Shown: one piece after another, positions 1 to 7,311 of the stretch
Numbering within the stretch: position 1 is the first letter of the stretch
How the letters are laid out: every line of letters starts with the position of its first letter
From: Fimbriimonadaceae bacterium
Lineage (GTDB): Bacteria; Armatimonadota; Fimbriimonadia; Fimbriimonadales; Fimbriimonadaceae
NCBI GenBank assembly: GCA_025451715.1
Contig: JANWJY010000141.1
Coordinates: 1 to 19,836 of the forward strand
Direction of reading: 5' to 3'
DNA: 19,836 bases
Made by a program: the position numbers and the translations under genes
Notes under the pieces: generated by a model
What the model saw: only the letters and a program-made list of their open reading frames with translations
Told to the model about the DNA's origin: nothing
Databases searched by the model: none

Positions 1-1
1 A

Positions 2-817
2 GAAGCGCTCTCCGTTGCGGGCATCGAGCGGCCCAGTGCGATCGCCGTGACGAATCGACCGGGACTCATCGGCGCGCTCAGTGTCGGCATCACTGCCGCG
101 AAGGCGCTGGCGCGCTCGTGGTCCGTTCCGATAGTCGGGATCCACCACCTCGAGGGCCACATCCTCAGTCCGTTCTTGAACGGGGACAACGTCGCGTTCC
201 CTCACCTCTGCCTCGTCGTCTCAGGTGGCCACACAGAGACCGTGCTCGTTCGGTCTGCCGGAGATTACGAACTGATCGGGCAAACGATCGATGATGCGGC
301 GGGCGAGGCGTTCGACAAGGGAGCGCGATTGCTCGGCCTCGGTTATCCCGGCGGTTTCGCGGTCCAAGAGGCGGCAAAGAACGGCGACCCAAAGAGGTAT
401 CCACTGCCGCGCGCCCTCAAGGGTGACAGCATTGACTTCTCATTCAGCGGCCTCAAGACGGCCGTGCTAAGGCTCGTCGAAAAGGAAGGGACGGACATTA
501 GCGTGGGGGATGCGGCGGCCAGCCTCCAGGCTGCGATCGTTGACGTGCTCGTCGACAAGGCGATGCGTACCTTCGAGACAACTGGGGCCAGCGCTCTGAC
601 GCTCGTCGGCGGTGTGGCCGCCAACACCGAGCTCCGCGTGCGGCTCGCCTCAGAGTGCGAGAGAAACGGAAGAGAGTTTCACACCCCTAACCAGGAATAC
701 TGCACCGACAACGCCGCAATGATCGCCCTTGCGGGCACGTACAGACTCGCGGCGGGCGAGCGGGATGACATCTGGCTCGACGCATTCGCCAACGCCGGCC
801 TACCCGGGACCGCGTAG
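2..817 (+). CDS. tsaD: tRNA N6-adenosine threonylcarbamoyltransferase TsaD (5' end outside window)
   Basis: This protein transfers the threonylcarbamoyl group from threonylcarbamoyl-AMP to A37 of ANN-decoding tRNAs, in the cytoplasm together with TsaB and TsaE. The reading frame is open from base 2, so the first ~70 residues are missing; a GTG at 47 is internal. Visible family marks in order: AIAVTNRPGLIGAL near the window edge, the metal-binding HxxxH inside HHLEGH (139-159), VSGGHTE, DDAAGEAFDKGARLLGLGYPGG, SFSGLKTAV, the glycine-rich VGGVAANTELR and the C-terminal CTDNAAMIA with its metal-ligand Asp. About 271 codons remain, against ~340 for the full family. All catalytic motifs that should lie in this part are intact. 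The stop codon TAG (815-817) also begins a -10-like box for the next gene. Confidence 0.97.
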   Translation, partial: EALSVAGIERPSAIAVTNRPGLIGALSVGITAAKALARSWSVPIVGIHHLEGHILSPFLNGDNVAFPHLCLVVSGGHTETVLVRSAGDYELIGQTIDDAAGEAFDKGARLLGLGYPGGFAVQEAAKNGDPKRYPLPRALKGDSIDFSFSGLKTAVLRLVEKEGTDISVGDAAASLQAAIVDVLVDKAMRTFETTGASALTLVGGVAANTELRVRLASECERNGREFHTPNQEYCTDNAAMIALAGTYRLAAGERDDIWLDAFANAGLPGTA

Positions 818-820
818 AAT
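815..820 (+). promoter_or_regulatory. Candidate -10 box (TAGAAT) overlapping the tsaD stop codon
   Basis: TAGAAT lies 7 nt before the ATG at 828, and its first three bases are the tsaD stop codon. No Shine-Dalgarno is present, so a transcript starting about 7 nt downstream would begin at or next to the ATG (leaderless). No clear -35 hexamer is seen. The match to the same layout before other genes in the window supports it; by itself it is weak. Confidence 0.45.
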
Positions 821-827
821 CTAGCAC

Positions 828-1328
828 ATGGCCAGTCAAGAGCCTCAGAGAAAGGAGCCCGAGGTCAAAGCGCGCCCCACGCTGATGAGCACGAACACCC
901 GGAACCTAATCGTCGGGACGGCGATCGTGATCATCTTGCTCACGGTGACCGCAATGGCCGGATCGGTCAACACCGAACGGGCGAAGAAGGAGGCGCTCCT
1001 GTACGACGTCAATGCGCTCGCCGCCAGTTTCAAGTACCCGATCATGGAGGCGAACTCCCTCAGGACCGACGCGGGCAGGGAGCGGCTCGACCCGATGCTC
1101 AAAGAGGTCGCGAAGGCCGGAGGTTATTCCTCCATGGTCCTCACGAACGAAGTTGGGGACGTCCTCGCATCGACCAAAGGAAGCCTGGAGTGGAGCACGG
1201 TTCCTGTCGGCACGCTTCCAAAGGACGGCGCCAGGGTCGGCAGAACGTCTGTAACACTCGAGGCGGCCGCTCCGATCAAGATGAACGAATCGACGATCGG
1301 CTACCTGTTCGTCGAGACGGACCGTTAG
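828..1328 (+). CDS. Small single-pass membrane protein with extracytoplasmic sensor-like domain
   Basis: I do not recognise a named family. The 166-residue product has a charged cytoplasmic N-terminus (residues 1-25, rich in K, R and E), one strong transmembrane helix (about 26-45) and an outside domain of ~120 residues. That domain (helix, then strands reading SSMVLTNEVGDVLAST, EAAAPIKM and IGYLFVETD) resembles a Cache/PAS-type periplasmic sensor core, such as heads histidine kinases or chemoreceptors. No HAMP, kinase or GGDEF output domain follows, because the gene stops right after the sensor-like fold. The start ATG is 10 nt after tsaD and has no ribosome-binding site but a -10-like box. 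Its stop TAG overlaps the xer stop on the other strand. The sensor reading is an inference from pattern only. Confidence 0.75.
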   Translation: MASQEPQRKEPEVKARPTLMSTNTRNLIVGTAIVIILLTVTAMAGSVNTERAKKEALLYDVNALAASFKYPIMEANSLRTDAGRERLDPMLKEVAKAGGYSSMVLTNEVGDVLASTKGSLEWSTVPVGTLPKDGARVGRTSVTLEAAAPIKMNESTIGYLFVETDR

Positions 1329-2221
1329 CGGCGTGGGTGCGCCTTGCGGTACTTCCGCTTGACCTCTTCCAGGTCGAGCTGCGTATAGACCTGCGTCGTG
1401 CTGATCGAGGAGTGCCCGAGGAGCTCCTGCACTGCGCGCAAGTCCGCACCGCCTTGCAGGAGGTGCACCGCGTACGTGTGGCGCAGCACATGCGGGCTGA
1501 GCTTCTTCTTGATCCCTGCAGCTTTGGCATGCTTCTGCAAGAGCATGTACGCGTTTTGTCGCGAGAGTCTGCCGCCACGAGTGCCGACGAAGACTTGCGC
1601 CATCGGCTTCTTGGTCAGCATTGGCCGAGCTTCTCCGAGATACTTCTCGATCCACGGGATCGTGAAGCGAGGCAGCGGCAGCCATCTCGTCTTTTCGCGC
1701 TTGCCCGTAACTCGGAACGCGGCAGTGTCTAGGTCTAGCTCTTCCACCCTCAGCTCGACCGCCTCTGTCACACGAAGTCCAGCGCCATAGACCAGCTCCA
1801 TTAGCGCGCGGTCGCGAACCCCTTCCGGCTTGGAGAGGTCAGGAGCGCTGAGGAGCGCTGCCAGCTCTTGCAGCGTCAGCGCCTTGGGCAGCCGCCTTGG
1901 CCTGTTAACCCCGCTCGAAGTAGGCAACTCCGCCTCGGGCCCTTGTCCGTTCTTCTTGAGGAACTTTAGTAGCGACCTCAGGCTGCTCGTCCTGCGCATC
2001 ATCGTGGTCGGCTTGCTCGCTCTCAGTGACGCTTGGTAGCGGATCATCTGGTCCGCCGTGAGGGCGCTCCAATCGCCCACGCCGATCCCAGCGAAGAACG
2101 CAGACGCCTGCAGCAGGTCGTTACGGTATGCCGCTATGGTGTGCGCGCTGGCGCCCCGCTCAGCCCGGAGGTGGTCGAGGTACCAGTCGATGGCGTCGGT
2201 GAACTTGTCTTTCGCTTCCAA
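1325..2221 (-). CDS. xerD: Tyrosine recombinase of the XerC/XerD type
   Basis: Site-specific tyrosine recombinase, expected to resolve chromosome dimers at a dif site with its partner during division. Counting from the TTG at 2221 gives 298 residues, the usual Xer length, and puts the catalytic set at R150 (AGLRVTE), K174, H244 and R247 (HVLRHTYA), H270 (LLGHSS) and nucleophile Y279 (TQVYTQ). The last four agree with the E. coli XerD numbering as I remember it. The N-terminal core-binding SAM-like domain (about 1-100) starts at once, which favours this TTG. An in-frame ATG at 2293 would add 24 residues with no Xer character. The TTG lies inside the 3' end of the glycosyltransferase gene (88 nt overlap). 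AGAGG ends one base before the TTG, too close for a normal Shine-Dalgarno, so coupling to upstream translation is likely. Whether it is XerC or XerD cannot be told here. Confidence 0.92.
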   Translation of the reverse strand: MEAKDKFTDAIDWYLDHLRAERGASAHTIAAYRNDLLQASAFFAGIGVGDWSALTADQMIRYQASLRASKPTTMMRRTSSLRSLLKFLKKNGQGPEAELPTSSGVNRPRRLPKALTLQELAALLSAPDLSKPEGVRDRALMELVYGAGLRVTEAVELRVEELDLDTAAFRVTGKREKTRWLPLPRFTIPWIEKYLGEARPMLTKKPMAQVFVGTRGGRLSRQNAYMLLQKHAKAAGIKKKLSPHVLRHTYAVHLLQGGADLRAVQELLGHSSISTTQVYTQLDLEEVKRKYRKAHPRR

Positions 2222-3915
2222 ACCTCTATCTTGGGACGGATGTACATCAGGTCGTGAGGCAAAGACGCCCCTTCGGCACCAAGAACTTTCCATCCCTCGT
2301 ACTCCGTCCAAAGGGTGTCCATGAACTCCTCGGCCCGTCCGAGCTGAATCTTGAATTCGCTTGGCGGGCTGGGGAGTTCCCATAATCGGACGAAGTCACC
2401 GATCTCGAAGCTGCTGTAAACCACGTAGTCGGGCTTGAGCTCCGTAAGAAGCCTCTTGTCCCAATCGATGCGCACTTCGGGCTCACGAGGGACGTAGCGC
2501 ACGACGCCTGGTCGAATTGCGGCATCCATCCAGTCCTTTCTTTTCTCGAACGCGCCGGGGGTTGGCTCGATCCAAGGGCCGGCTGCGACGTTCTTGTAGA
2601 GCGACGGAGAGTAGAACCAAGGGTCTTGTACGAGACCGACTGTCGCGTCGTAGTCTGCGACCGACTTCAATTCTTTCGCGAGGGTATCGCGGGGGTCGGG
2701 ATCGCTCATCCACGACGTGTAAGTCGTGGCGAAGCTCGCGGTGCTTGCGATGCCTAGGACTCCGAACAGACCTATCAATACACCGGCGACGGTCAGCCAC
2801 CGTTTGCCCTCGGCCCGCACTGCGAGCGCCGCGCGCGACATCATCCATCCGAAGCCGACCGCGAGTACCGGAACGAGCGGGAACACGTATCGCATGAACT
2901 TGACCTCCGCTCGGCCAATGAGCGCGTAGTACACGATCGCGAACGCGACCAGACCGAACGCCCACGCGTGCTTTCGGTACGAGGCACGCAAAAGGCCAAG
3001 TGCCCCGATCACCGTCACCAGCACGCCAAGCGCGACGAACAGGTTCTGAATGTGGACGAAGTACCCGCTGGCAGTCCCGGCGAACACGAGCCCGTGGCCA
3101 GTCGAAGTGTGGGTCATTTCGTACTTGAAGTCGCGCAGGAAGCTCGATGTATCTGTGATCACACCAGGTGTCACGATCAGGAAAGCGACGATCGCGGCGA
3201 GGACTGCGAGTGCGAGCGCACGAACGCTGACTGACCTCTTTTCGATGAGGACGACCACGGCGAGTGCGACCAATGCGATGATTCCTGTGTACTTCGTGCC
3301 GGTGCTGAGACCTGCGAACACGCCGCACCACACCGCAAACTTGGTGTACGCGCTGTCGGGAATACGTTCCACGTCCGGCTTGGACAGGCGCAGCGCAAAG
3401 AAGAGCGACACGACAAGGAACATCGTCGCCAACACGTCCACGGTCTGAAACCGCGAGTGCACGACGTGGCCCGGAGCGAGCGCCATTGCGGCTGCGCCAA
3501 ACACTGATCCGAACGTACCGGCTCGCGGCAGCAGGATCAACAGCACGAATAGCACGGTCGCCGCACCCGCGACCGCGCTGATTACACGGCCCACCAAGTG
3601 ATACCGACCCACCGCCTGCCACAACGCATCTTCGGAGTTGTCTTTCGGGCCCGCGCCGTACGCGTCTGCCATGTCCGACGACACGCGAAGGATCGTGAGA
3701 TAGAGCGTTCCGTAGTTGTAGAAACCGGGCGTAAAGTCGAACTTCGCCGGCTCTATCCGCTGCGAGTACAGGAACACGACCGGTTCGTCGGGGTGGAGCG
3801 AGTGGTTCCGCTGGTCGTTCGGCAGTCCCCAACCGATCCCGATCAGCCGCACGACCAAAGCAATGGCAAACACTCCGAGACCGAGCAAGAGAGTGCGGTG
3901 CCGAGTCGAATCCAT
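2134..3915 (-). CDS. ArnT/PMT-like integral membrane glycosyltransferase (GT39/GT83 type)
   Basis: A 593-residue polytopic membrane protein of the GT-C fold, which moves a sugar from a polyprenyl-phosphate carrier to protein or lipid on the outer face of the membrane. Helix 1 (about 9-30) is followed by the HPDE motif (residues 41-44), the acidic pair that serves as catalytic/metal site in this superfamily. Roughly ten more hydrophobic helices follow up to about residue 400, then a soluble C-terminal domain of ~190 residues (region around YNATVGLVQDPW-like and YVVYSSFE). The start ATG is 6 nt after the upstream stop. The family-like end is about IEVWKRK; the last ~25 residues, rich in S, T, P and G, are simply the xer start region read in another frame, suggesting loss of an older stop. 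Acceptor and sugar are unknown. Confidence 0.85.
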   Translation of the reverse strand: MDSTRHRTLLLGLGVFAIALVVRLIGIGWGLPNDQRNHSLHPDEPVVFLYSQRIEPAKFDFTPGFYNYGTLYLTILRVSSDMADAYGAGPKDNSEDALWQAVGRYHLVGRVISAVAGAATVLFVLLILLPRAGTFGSVFGAAAMALAPGHVVHSRFQTVDVLATMFLVVSLFFALRLSKPDVERIPDSAYTKFAVWCGVFAGLSTGTKYTGIIALVALAVVVLIEKRSVSVRALALAVLAAIVAFLIVTPGVITDTSSFLRDFKYEMTHTSTGHGLVFAGTASGYFVHIQNLFVALGVLVTVIGALGLLRASYRKHAWAFGLVAFAIVYYALIGRAEVKFMRYVFPLVPVLAVGFGWMMSRAALAVRAEGKRWLTVAGVLIGLFGVLGIASTASFATTYTSWMSDPDPRDTLAKELKSVADYDATVGLVQDPWFYSPSLYKNVAAGPWIEPTPGAFEKRKDWMDAAIRPGVVRYVPREPEVRIDWDKRLLTELKPDYVVYSSFEIGDFVRLWELPSPPSEFKIQLGRAEEFMDTLWTEYEGWKVLGAEGASLPHDLMYIRPKIEVWKRKTSSPTPSTGTSTTSGLSGAPARTP

Positions 3916-3921
3916 GCGAAG

Positions 3922-4899
3922 CTACTTGATCGACAGCAGTTTGAGCCGCGTTCGCCCCTTGAGCTTCCCTTCTTCGACCGGCCTGTCGGGCACCTTGGTG
4001 ACCTCGATCGCGTACGAACCGATAGAGTCGGCCCGGATAGCGAGCGTGTTCCTCGTAATGGGGTCTAGATCGAACTCCATCTTCGCATCGAGCTTCATTT
4101 TCAGACCACGAAGGCCGCTACGCGTCGGTCCAACCCCGAGCAGGTCGTTGATGAACGGCGCGATGTCGTTTTCCAAGTGCAGCGTCGCCGACACTCGCTC
4201 GACCTTTTTACCATCGGTCTCTGCGGGGCCCTCGTACTTGTAAACGTAGTCGAGCCGCTGCGTCGCCATCTTTCCGTCCTTTCCGGCCAACTTCTGCGGC
4301 TGATACGAAGCCGTGATGTTCCACGTGTCGCCAGGCTCGACTTCCAGGAGTGGAAGTCGCGGACCAAAGTCAACCGACGTCTCAGCGTTCCCGATGAAGA
4401 GTGCGAGCCGGTAAAGGTCACCAATGAATTGCCCGAGCAGGTCCGGGATTTGCGGATCGAGGTCCACAAACGGATTGGTCGCGCGCAGCCAAGTCAAGCT
4501 CCCGCCACCGTCACCAACTTTCTTCTTTGGCGTCAAGTCCTTCAAGTCTGTGATTGCGTTTACTGGCGACATCGTCAGCACGTAATGCTCATTAATCTCT
4601 TCGATCGTCGTGAGCGACCCGCGCTCGGCGGTCTCGCCCTCGATGATCTCCATCTTCGGCCGCTTGTAGACGACATTCGCGAACCCCTCGCTCGTGACCG
4701 CGCCGACCTCTAATGTGAACGTGTAGTTCTGGTCAAGGTCCTCTGGGATGAAGATCGATGTCATATAGTGCCGCGACTCGGCGAACATGTGGCTCTTGAC
4801 CTGGTAGGTCAGGGTGGTCTTGGGCTTCCACTGCTTGTACAGCTCGATGGCTTCGAGCCTAGGCGTCGCAATCGAGAGCAGTATGGCGGTCAACATCAC
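3922..4899 (-). CDS. Secreted protein of unknown function
   Basis: Unrecognised, 325 residues. It begins with GTG then ATG (4899 and 4896), and either may be the start. A short hydrophobic N-terminus (MLTAILLSIATPRLEA) looks like a signal peptide, so the protein is probably exported. The rest has no transmembrane helix and alternates polar and hydrophobic residues as in a beta-rich fold, with phrases such as PGDTWNITASYQ, KLDAKMEFDLDPITRNTLAI and GSYAIEVTKV that recall DUF6263-like secreted beta-sandwich proteins; that similarity is an impression, not a match. It sits 9 nt after the acyl-CoA dehydrogenase stop and 6 nt before the glycosyltransferase start, so it is almost surely co-transcribed. 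No Shine-Dalgarno is seen. It could be a substrate or partner of the glycosyltransferase, which is inference from position only. Confidence 0.8.
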   Translation of the reverse strand: MMLTAILLSIATPRLEAIELYKQWKPKTTLTYQVKSHMFAESRHYMTSIFIPEDLDQNYTFTLEVGAVTSEGFANVVYKRPKMEIIEGETAERGSLTTIEEINEHYVLTMSPVNAITDLKDLTPKKKVGDGGGSLTWLRATNPFVDLDPQIPDLLGQFIGDLYRLALFIGNAETSVDFGPRLPLLEVEPGDTWNITASYQPQKLAGKDGKMATQRLDYVYKYEGPAETDGKKVERVSATLHLENDIAPFINDLLGVGPTRSGLRGLKMKLDAKMEFDLDPITRNTLAIRADSIGSYAIEVTKVPDRPVEEGKLKGRTRLKLLSIK

Positions 4900-4908
4900 T
4901 ACACTAGT

Positions 4909-6066
4909 TTAACGTAGAACTTGCTTTGATATTACAAGCCGCTGGATTTCGCTGCACCCTTCGCCGATTTCGGTGAGCTTGGCGTCCCTCCACAGCTTCT
5001 CTACGAGGTAGTCGAAGGTCATCCCGCGCCCGCCGTGTATCTGGATCGCCCGGTTCGTCGCGTGGTTGGCTGTCTCGCTGGCGAACAGCTTGGCCATCGA
5101 GCTGATAGCCACCACGTCCTCGCCACGGTCGTACATCGATGCTCCCCGGTGCAGCAAGCCCCGCGCTGCCTCGATCTCCATTGCGCTGTCCGCGATCATG
5201 TTCTGGACGGACTGCATGTCCGCAAGTCTGCGGTTGAACTGCTCTCGCTGTTTGCTGTAATCCACGCAAAGCTCAAACGCCTTCTCGGCGATCCCGAGCG
5301 CCATTCCCGCGATTCCTAGTCGTCCGCGGTACAAGAGCGATATCGCATCGTTGAACGTGCACGGCGTGTGCCAACCCACTGCGTCCGTCATCGTGAACCG
5401 GACCGTGTTCGAGGCGCACACGCCGACGGTGTGGATGCGGTCGGTCAGCTTGAACCCCGGTTGGTCCGTCTCCATGAAAAACGCAGAGAGCTCCGTCTCC
5501 GATGTCCGCGCGATGAGGATGATCAGCTCGGCCTTTCCGCCGTTCGTGATGAACATCTTCTCGCCGTTGATGTGGTGGTAGCCAGGGCGGTCTTCAATCG
5601 GCTTTGCAAAGCTCTTGACCCGCCGTGCGTCGGACCCGGCGTCCGGCTCCGTCAGACCCCACGCCAGACGGATGTCGCCCTTGACGATCCCCGGCAAGTA
5701 CTTCTTGCGCTGGTCGTCGTTCGCAAACTTCACAAAGTGCGCGACGCACAGGGCGTTGATCGCAGCGATGTTCATGGAGAGCGCGGGGTCGCCTTTTGCC
5801 AGCTCGCGGCAGGCCTCGACATAGGCCCGGCATGAGAGTCCCGACCCGCCCAGGTCGCGCGGCAAGGTCATCGAGAGCAGTTCGCACTTCGCCAGCTTGG
5901 GCCAGATATCGTCGGGGAACGCCTTGGCCTCCTCCCACTTCCTCGTGTTGGGAAGGACCTCTTCGGCCACGAACTGCTGGACCCCTTCCAAGAACGATTG
6001 CTCCCGCGCGTCCAAGGGCGTGGTTTCAGTGATCGTGGCGCCGCTGCCGATCTTCGTCTGGCTCAT
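4909..6066 (-). CDS. Acyl-CoA dehydrogenase
   Basis: FAD enzyme that introduces the alpha-beta double bond into acyl-CoA, the first step of beta-oxidation, and passes electrons to ETF. Its 385 residues are the standard length. Seen in order: N-terminal helical domain (about 20-130), the flavin-contact loop WGLTEPDAGSD (136-146), the beta domain with GEKMFITNG, the R-E-Q-F segment of the C-terminal helical domain, IHGGRGM, and the end motif GEGCSEIQR, whose Glu (about 369) aligns with the catalytic base of the short/medium-chain enzymes. The EtfAB genes 3.5 kb away supply the likely acceptor. It has its own -10-like box 10 nt before the ATG and lies after a hairpin behind rplT, so it probably heads the 4-gene minus-strand string. 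Chain-length or branched-chain specificity cannot be read from sequence alone. Confidence 0.95.
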   Translation of the reverse strand: MSQTKIGSGATITETTPLDAREQSFLEGVQQFVAEEVLPNTRKWEEAKAFPDDIWPKLAKCELLSMTLPRDLGGSGLSCRAYVEACRELAKGDPALSMNIAAINALCVAHFVKFANDDQRKKYLPGIVKGDIRLAWGLTEPDAGSDARRVKSFAKPIEDRPGYHHINGEKMFITNGGKAELIILIARTSETELSAFFMETDQPGFKLTDRIHTVGVCASNTVRFTMTDAVGWHTPCTFNDAISLLYRGRLGIAGMALGIAEKAFELCVDYSKQREQFNRRLADMQSVQNMIADSAMEIEAARGLLHRGASMYDRGEDVVAISSMAKLFASETANHATNRAIQIHGGRGMTFDYLVEKLWRDAKLTEIGEGCSEIQRLVISKQVLR

Positions 6067-6076
6067 TTATGGCCCT

Positions 6077-6082
6077 ATTCTA
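6077..6082 (-). promoter_or_regulatory. Candidate -10 box (TAGAAT) of the acyl-CoA dehydrogenase
   Basis: TAGAAT on the minus strand ends 10 nt before the ATG at 6066. A start about 7 nt downstream would leave a leader of only some 3 nt. No Shine-Dalgarno and no clear -35 are visible. The hairpin at 6098-6129 lies just upstream and separates this unit from rplT. Confidence 0.45.
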
Positions 6083-6097
6083 CATCCCAGACAGAAC

Positions 6098-6129
6098 CGC
6101 GGCGGTAGCCCTGGTGAGCCACCGCCGCG
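6098..6129 (-). terminator. GC-rich hairpin after rplT, possible terminator
   Basis: Arms CGCGGCGGT (6098-6106) and ACCGCCGCG (6121-6129) form a 9-bp perfect stem with a 14-nt loop, 20 nt past the rplT stop on the minus strand. It is followed by TTCTGT rather than a true T run, so termination would be weak or partial. Its place at the end of the infC-rpmI-rplT operon is what makes it credible. Confidence 0.5.
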
Positions 6130-6148
6130 CCTGATCTGTACGTCCGAC

Positions 6149-6496
6149 CTACGCCAGCGCCTGCTGTACAAGCGACTTGAACGCGTCCATGTCCGCGATA
6201 GCCAGCTCGCTGAGCATCTTTCGGTCGACCTGCATGCCCTTGGCGGTCATACCGTGAATGAGGTCGCTGTAGCGGACGTCGCACAGGTGGCACGCCGCAC
6301 TGATCCTCGTGATCCACAGCCTGCGGAACATCCGCTTCTTCGCGCGCCTGTCGCGAAAGGCGTACGCCCCCGACTTCATCACCTGTTCGTGGGCGTTCTT
6401 AAAGTTTCTGCTTTTACGCCCGAAGTAACCGGACGCTTTCTCTAGCGTCTTCTTGTGACGCTTGTGGCGCATTAGTCCGCGCTTAACTCTTGCCAT
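6149..6496 (-). CDS. rplT: 50S ribosomal protein L20
   Basis: Binds 23S rRNA early in large-subunit assembly and in many bacteria represses its own operon. The 115-residue length is typical (117-119 usual). The N-terminus MARVKRGLMRHKRHKKTLEK, the highly basic first 60 residues, RDRRAKKRMFRRLWITRISA and the folded C-terminal part (MQVDRKMLSELAIADMDAF) are all family marks. A good Shine-Dalgarno (GAGGA, 6 nt before ATG) is present. It is the last gene of infC-rpmI-rplT, 76 nt after rpmI. Confidence 0.98.
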   Translation of the reverse strand: MARVKRGLMRHKRHKKTLEKASGYFGRKSRNFKNAHEQVMKSGAYAFRDRRAKKRMFRRLWITRISAACHLCDVRYSDLIHGMTAKGMQVDRKMLSELAIADMDAFKSLVQQALA

Positions 6497-6524
6497 GTTG
6501 TTTCCTCGTTCGTGTTTTTGTCGG

Positions 6525-6555
6525 GCCGTTTCCCAGCCACTAGGGCGGTAACGGC
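6525..6555 (-). other. Imperfect hairpin in the rpmI-rplT spacer
   Basis: In the minus-strand transcript GCCGTT (6555-6550) pairs with AACGGC (6530-6525), and inside it CC/GG and GCC/GGC pair around a CTAGT loop. No T run follows, so it is unlikely to be a terminator. It may be an RNA-stabilising or regulatory fold between the two ribosomal protein genes, or chance. The rest of the 76-nt spacer holds only the rplT ribosome-binding site. Confidence 0.3.
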
Positions 6556-6572
6556 AGAGGTCCGACTAGGTG

Positions 6573-6767
6573 TCAGATGGCCAGCATGCGCCTTACGCGC
6601 TTGGCCTCCGTGGGGCTCAGCTCAGCGGGTCGGTCGAGACGGCGCTTCTGCGATCCGCCCTTGTGGAAGAACATGTGGTTGTTGTACGCCCTGCGACGCA
6701 TGATCTTCCCGCTTCCGGTTATCTTGAACCGCTTAGCCGCCGTCTTCTTTGTTTTCAGCTTTGGCAT
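6573..6767 (-). CDS. rpmI: 50S ribosomal protein L35
   Basis: Small basic large-subunit protein, 64 residues, the usual size. MPKLKTKKTAAKRFKITGSGKI, HMFFHKGGSQKRRL and the end RVRRMLAI are clear family marks. Its first 35 nt lie inside the infC 3' end, and its purine-rich ribosome-binding stretch (GGGAAGAAG) is within the infC coding sequence, so the two are probably translationally coupled. Confidence 0.97.
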   Translation of the reverse strand: MPKLKTKKTAAKRFKITGSGKIMRRRAYNNHMFFHKGGSQKRRLDRPAELSPTEAKRVRRMLAI

Positions 6768-7311
6768 CTTTCTTCTTCCCGACCACCGGGTTTACGACAA
6801 TGACCATCTCTCGGCCGTTCAAGACCGGGTCCCGGTCGATCTTTCCGTAAGCCTCGAGCTCGACCGCGATCTTGCCCAGCTTGTCACGACCGACCTCCGG
6901 ATGGGCCAGTTCTCGATGGCGGAACACGCAGGTGACTCGCACCTTGTGCCCCTCCTCCAGGAACTTCTTGGCCTTCTTGACGAGCACGCCAATGTCGTGC
7001 ACGTCAGTCCCGGGCCGCAATTTTACACCTTTTACTTCCTGGACCTTCTTCTTATGGTCCTTTTTGGCCTTCGACTGTTCGTATTTGTGCTTGCCGTAGT
7101 CGACGATCTTGCACACCGGAGGCTCGGCGTTCGGGGCGACCAGCACGAGGTCGAGTTCTGCTTCCCTGGCCTTTTGGAGCGCGTCCCGGGTCGTCAAGAC
7201 CCCTAACTGCTCCCCCTCTGGGCCCAAAAGTCGGACTTGGTCCAAGCGCAGCAGCCGCTCGTTGATCATCGGAGGCGGCTCGCGCCTCGGCCTTCGTCCT
7301 CGTCCCTTTAT
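6733..7311 (-). CDS. infC: Translation initiation factor IF-3, AUA start codon proposed
   Basis: IF-3 binds the 30S subunit, keeps subunits apart and rejects non-standard start codons. Body motifs: MINERLLRLDQVRLLGPEGE, VDYGKHKYEQ, the lysine-rich linker, then the C-terminal domain with VRVTCVFRHRELAHPE. An ATG at 7269 gives 178 residues but cuts off the normal N-terminal tail and has no good ribosome-binding site. Starting at ATA (7311-7309) gives 192 residues with the tail KGRGRRPRREPP, comparable with the E. coli tail that begins MKGGKR, and AGGAG sits 7 nt before ATA. An in-frame TAG lies 13 codons upstream of the ATA, and no ATG, GTG or TTG lies between. E. coli infC starts at AUU, which lets IF-3 repress itself; AUA would serve likewise. 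The C-terminus has an extra KKKDAKAENKEDGG tail covering the rpmI start. Confidence 0.93.
   Translation of the reverse strand: MKGRGRRPRREPPPMINERLLRLDQVRLLGPEGEQLGVLTTRDALQKAREAELDLVLVAPNAEPPVCKIVDYGKHKYEQSKAKKDHKKKVQEVKGVKLRPGTDVHDIGVLVKKAKKFLEEGHKVRVTCVFRHRELAHPEVGRDKLGKIAVELEAYGKIDRDPVLNGREMVIVVNPVVGKKKDAKAENKEDGG

Noticed and set aside
906..1685. Long minus-strand ORF of 259 codons across the xer end and the small membrane gene
   Set aside because: It has arginine-, alanine- and histidine-rich low-information sequence, as expected from reading G+C-rich coding DNA in the wrong frame, and it overlaps two supported genes.
1841..1860. Tandem 10-nt direct repeat AGGAGCGCTG in xer
   Set aside because: It codes for normal Xer residues (AALLSAPDL) and keeps the family length, so it is taken as coincidence in coding sequence.
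1325..2221. Xer recombinase as a mark of an integron, phage or integrative element
   Set aside because: Standard 298-residue housekeeping form in a metabolic gene string. No attachment site, tRNA gene or mobile gene is nearby, and no dif-like site could be found by eye.
2294..2383. Extended Xer reading to 2383 with 54 extra residues
   Set aside because: The added residues lie in the glycosyltransferase coding region and have no Xer character; the TTG at 2221 gives exactly the family length and residue numbering.
2483..3832. Minus-strand ORF of 449 codons inside the glycosyltransferase
   Set aside because: It has no hydrophobic helices or motifs and is arginine-rich; it is a frame shadow of the glycosyltransferase, whose frame carries membrane helices and HPDE.
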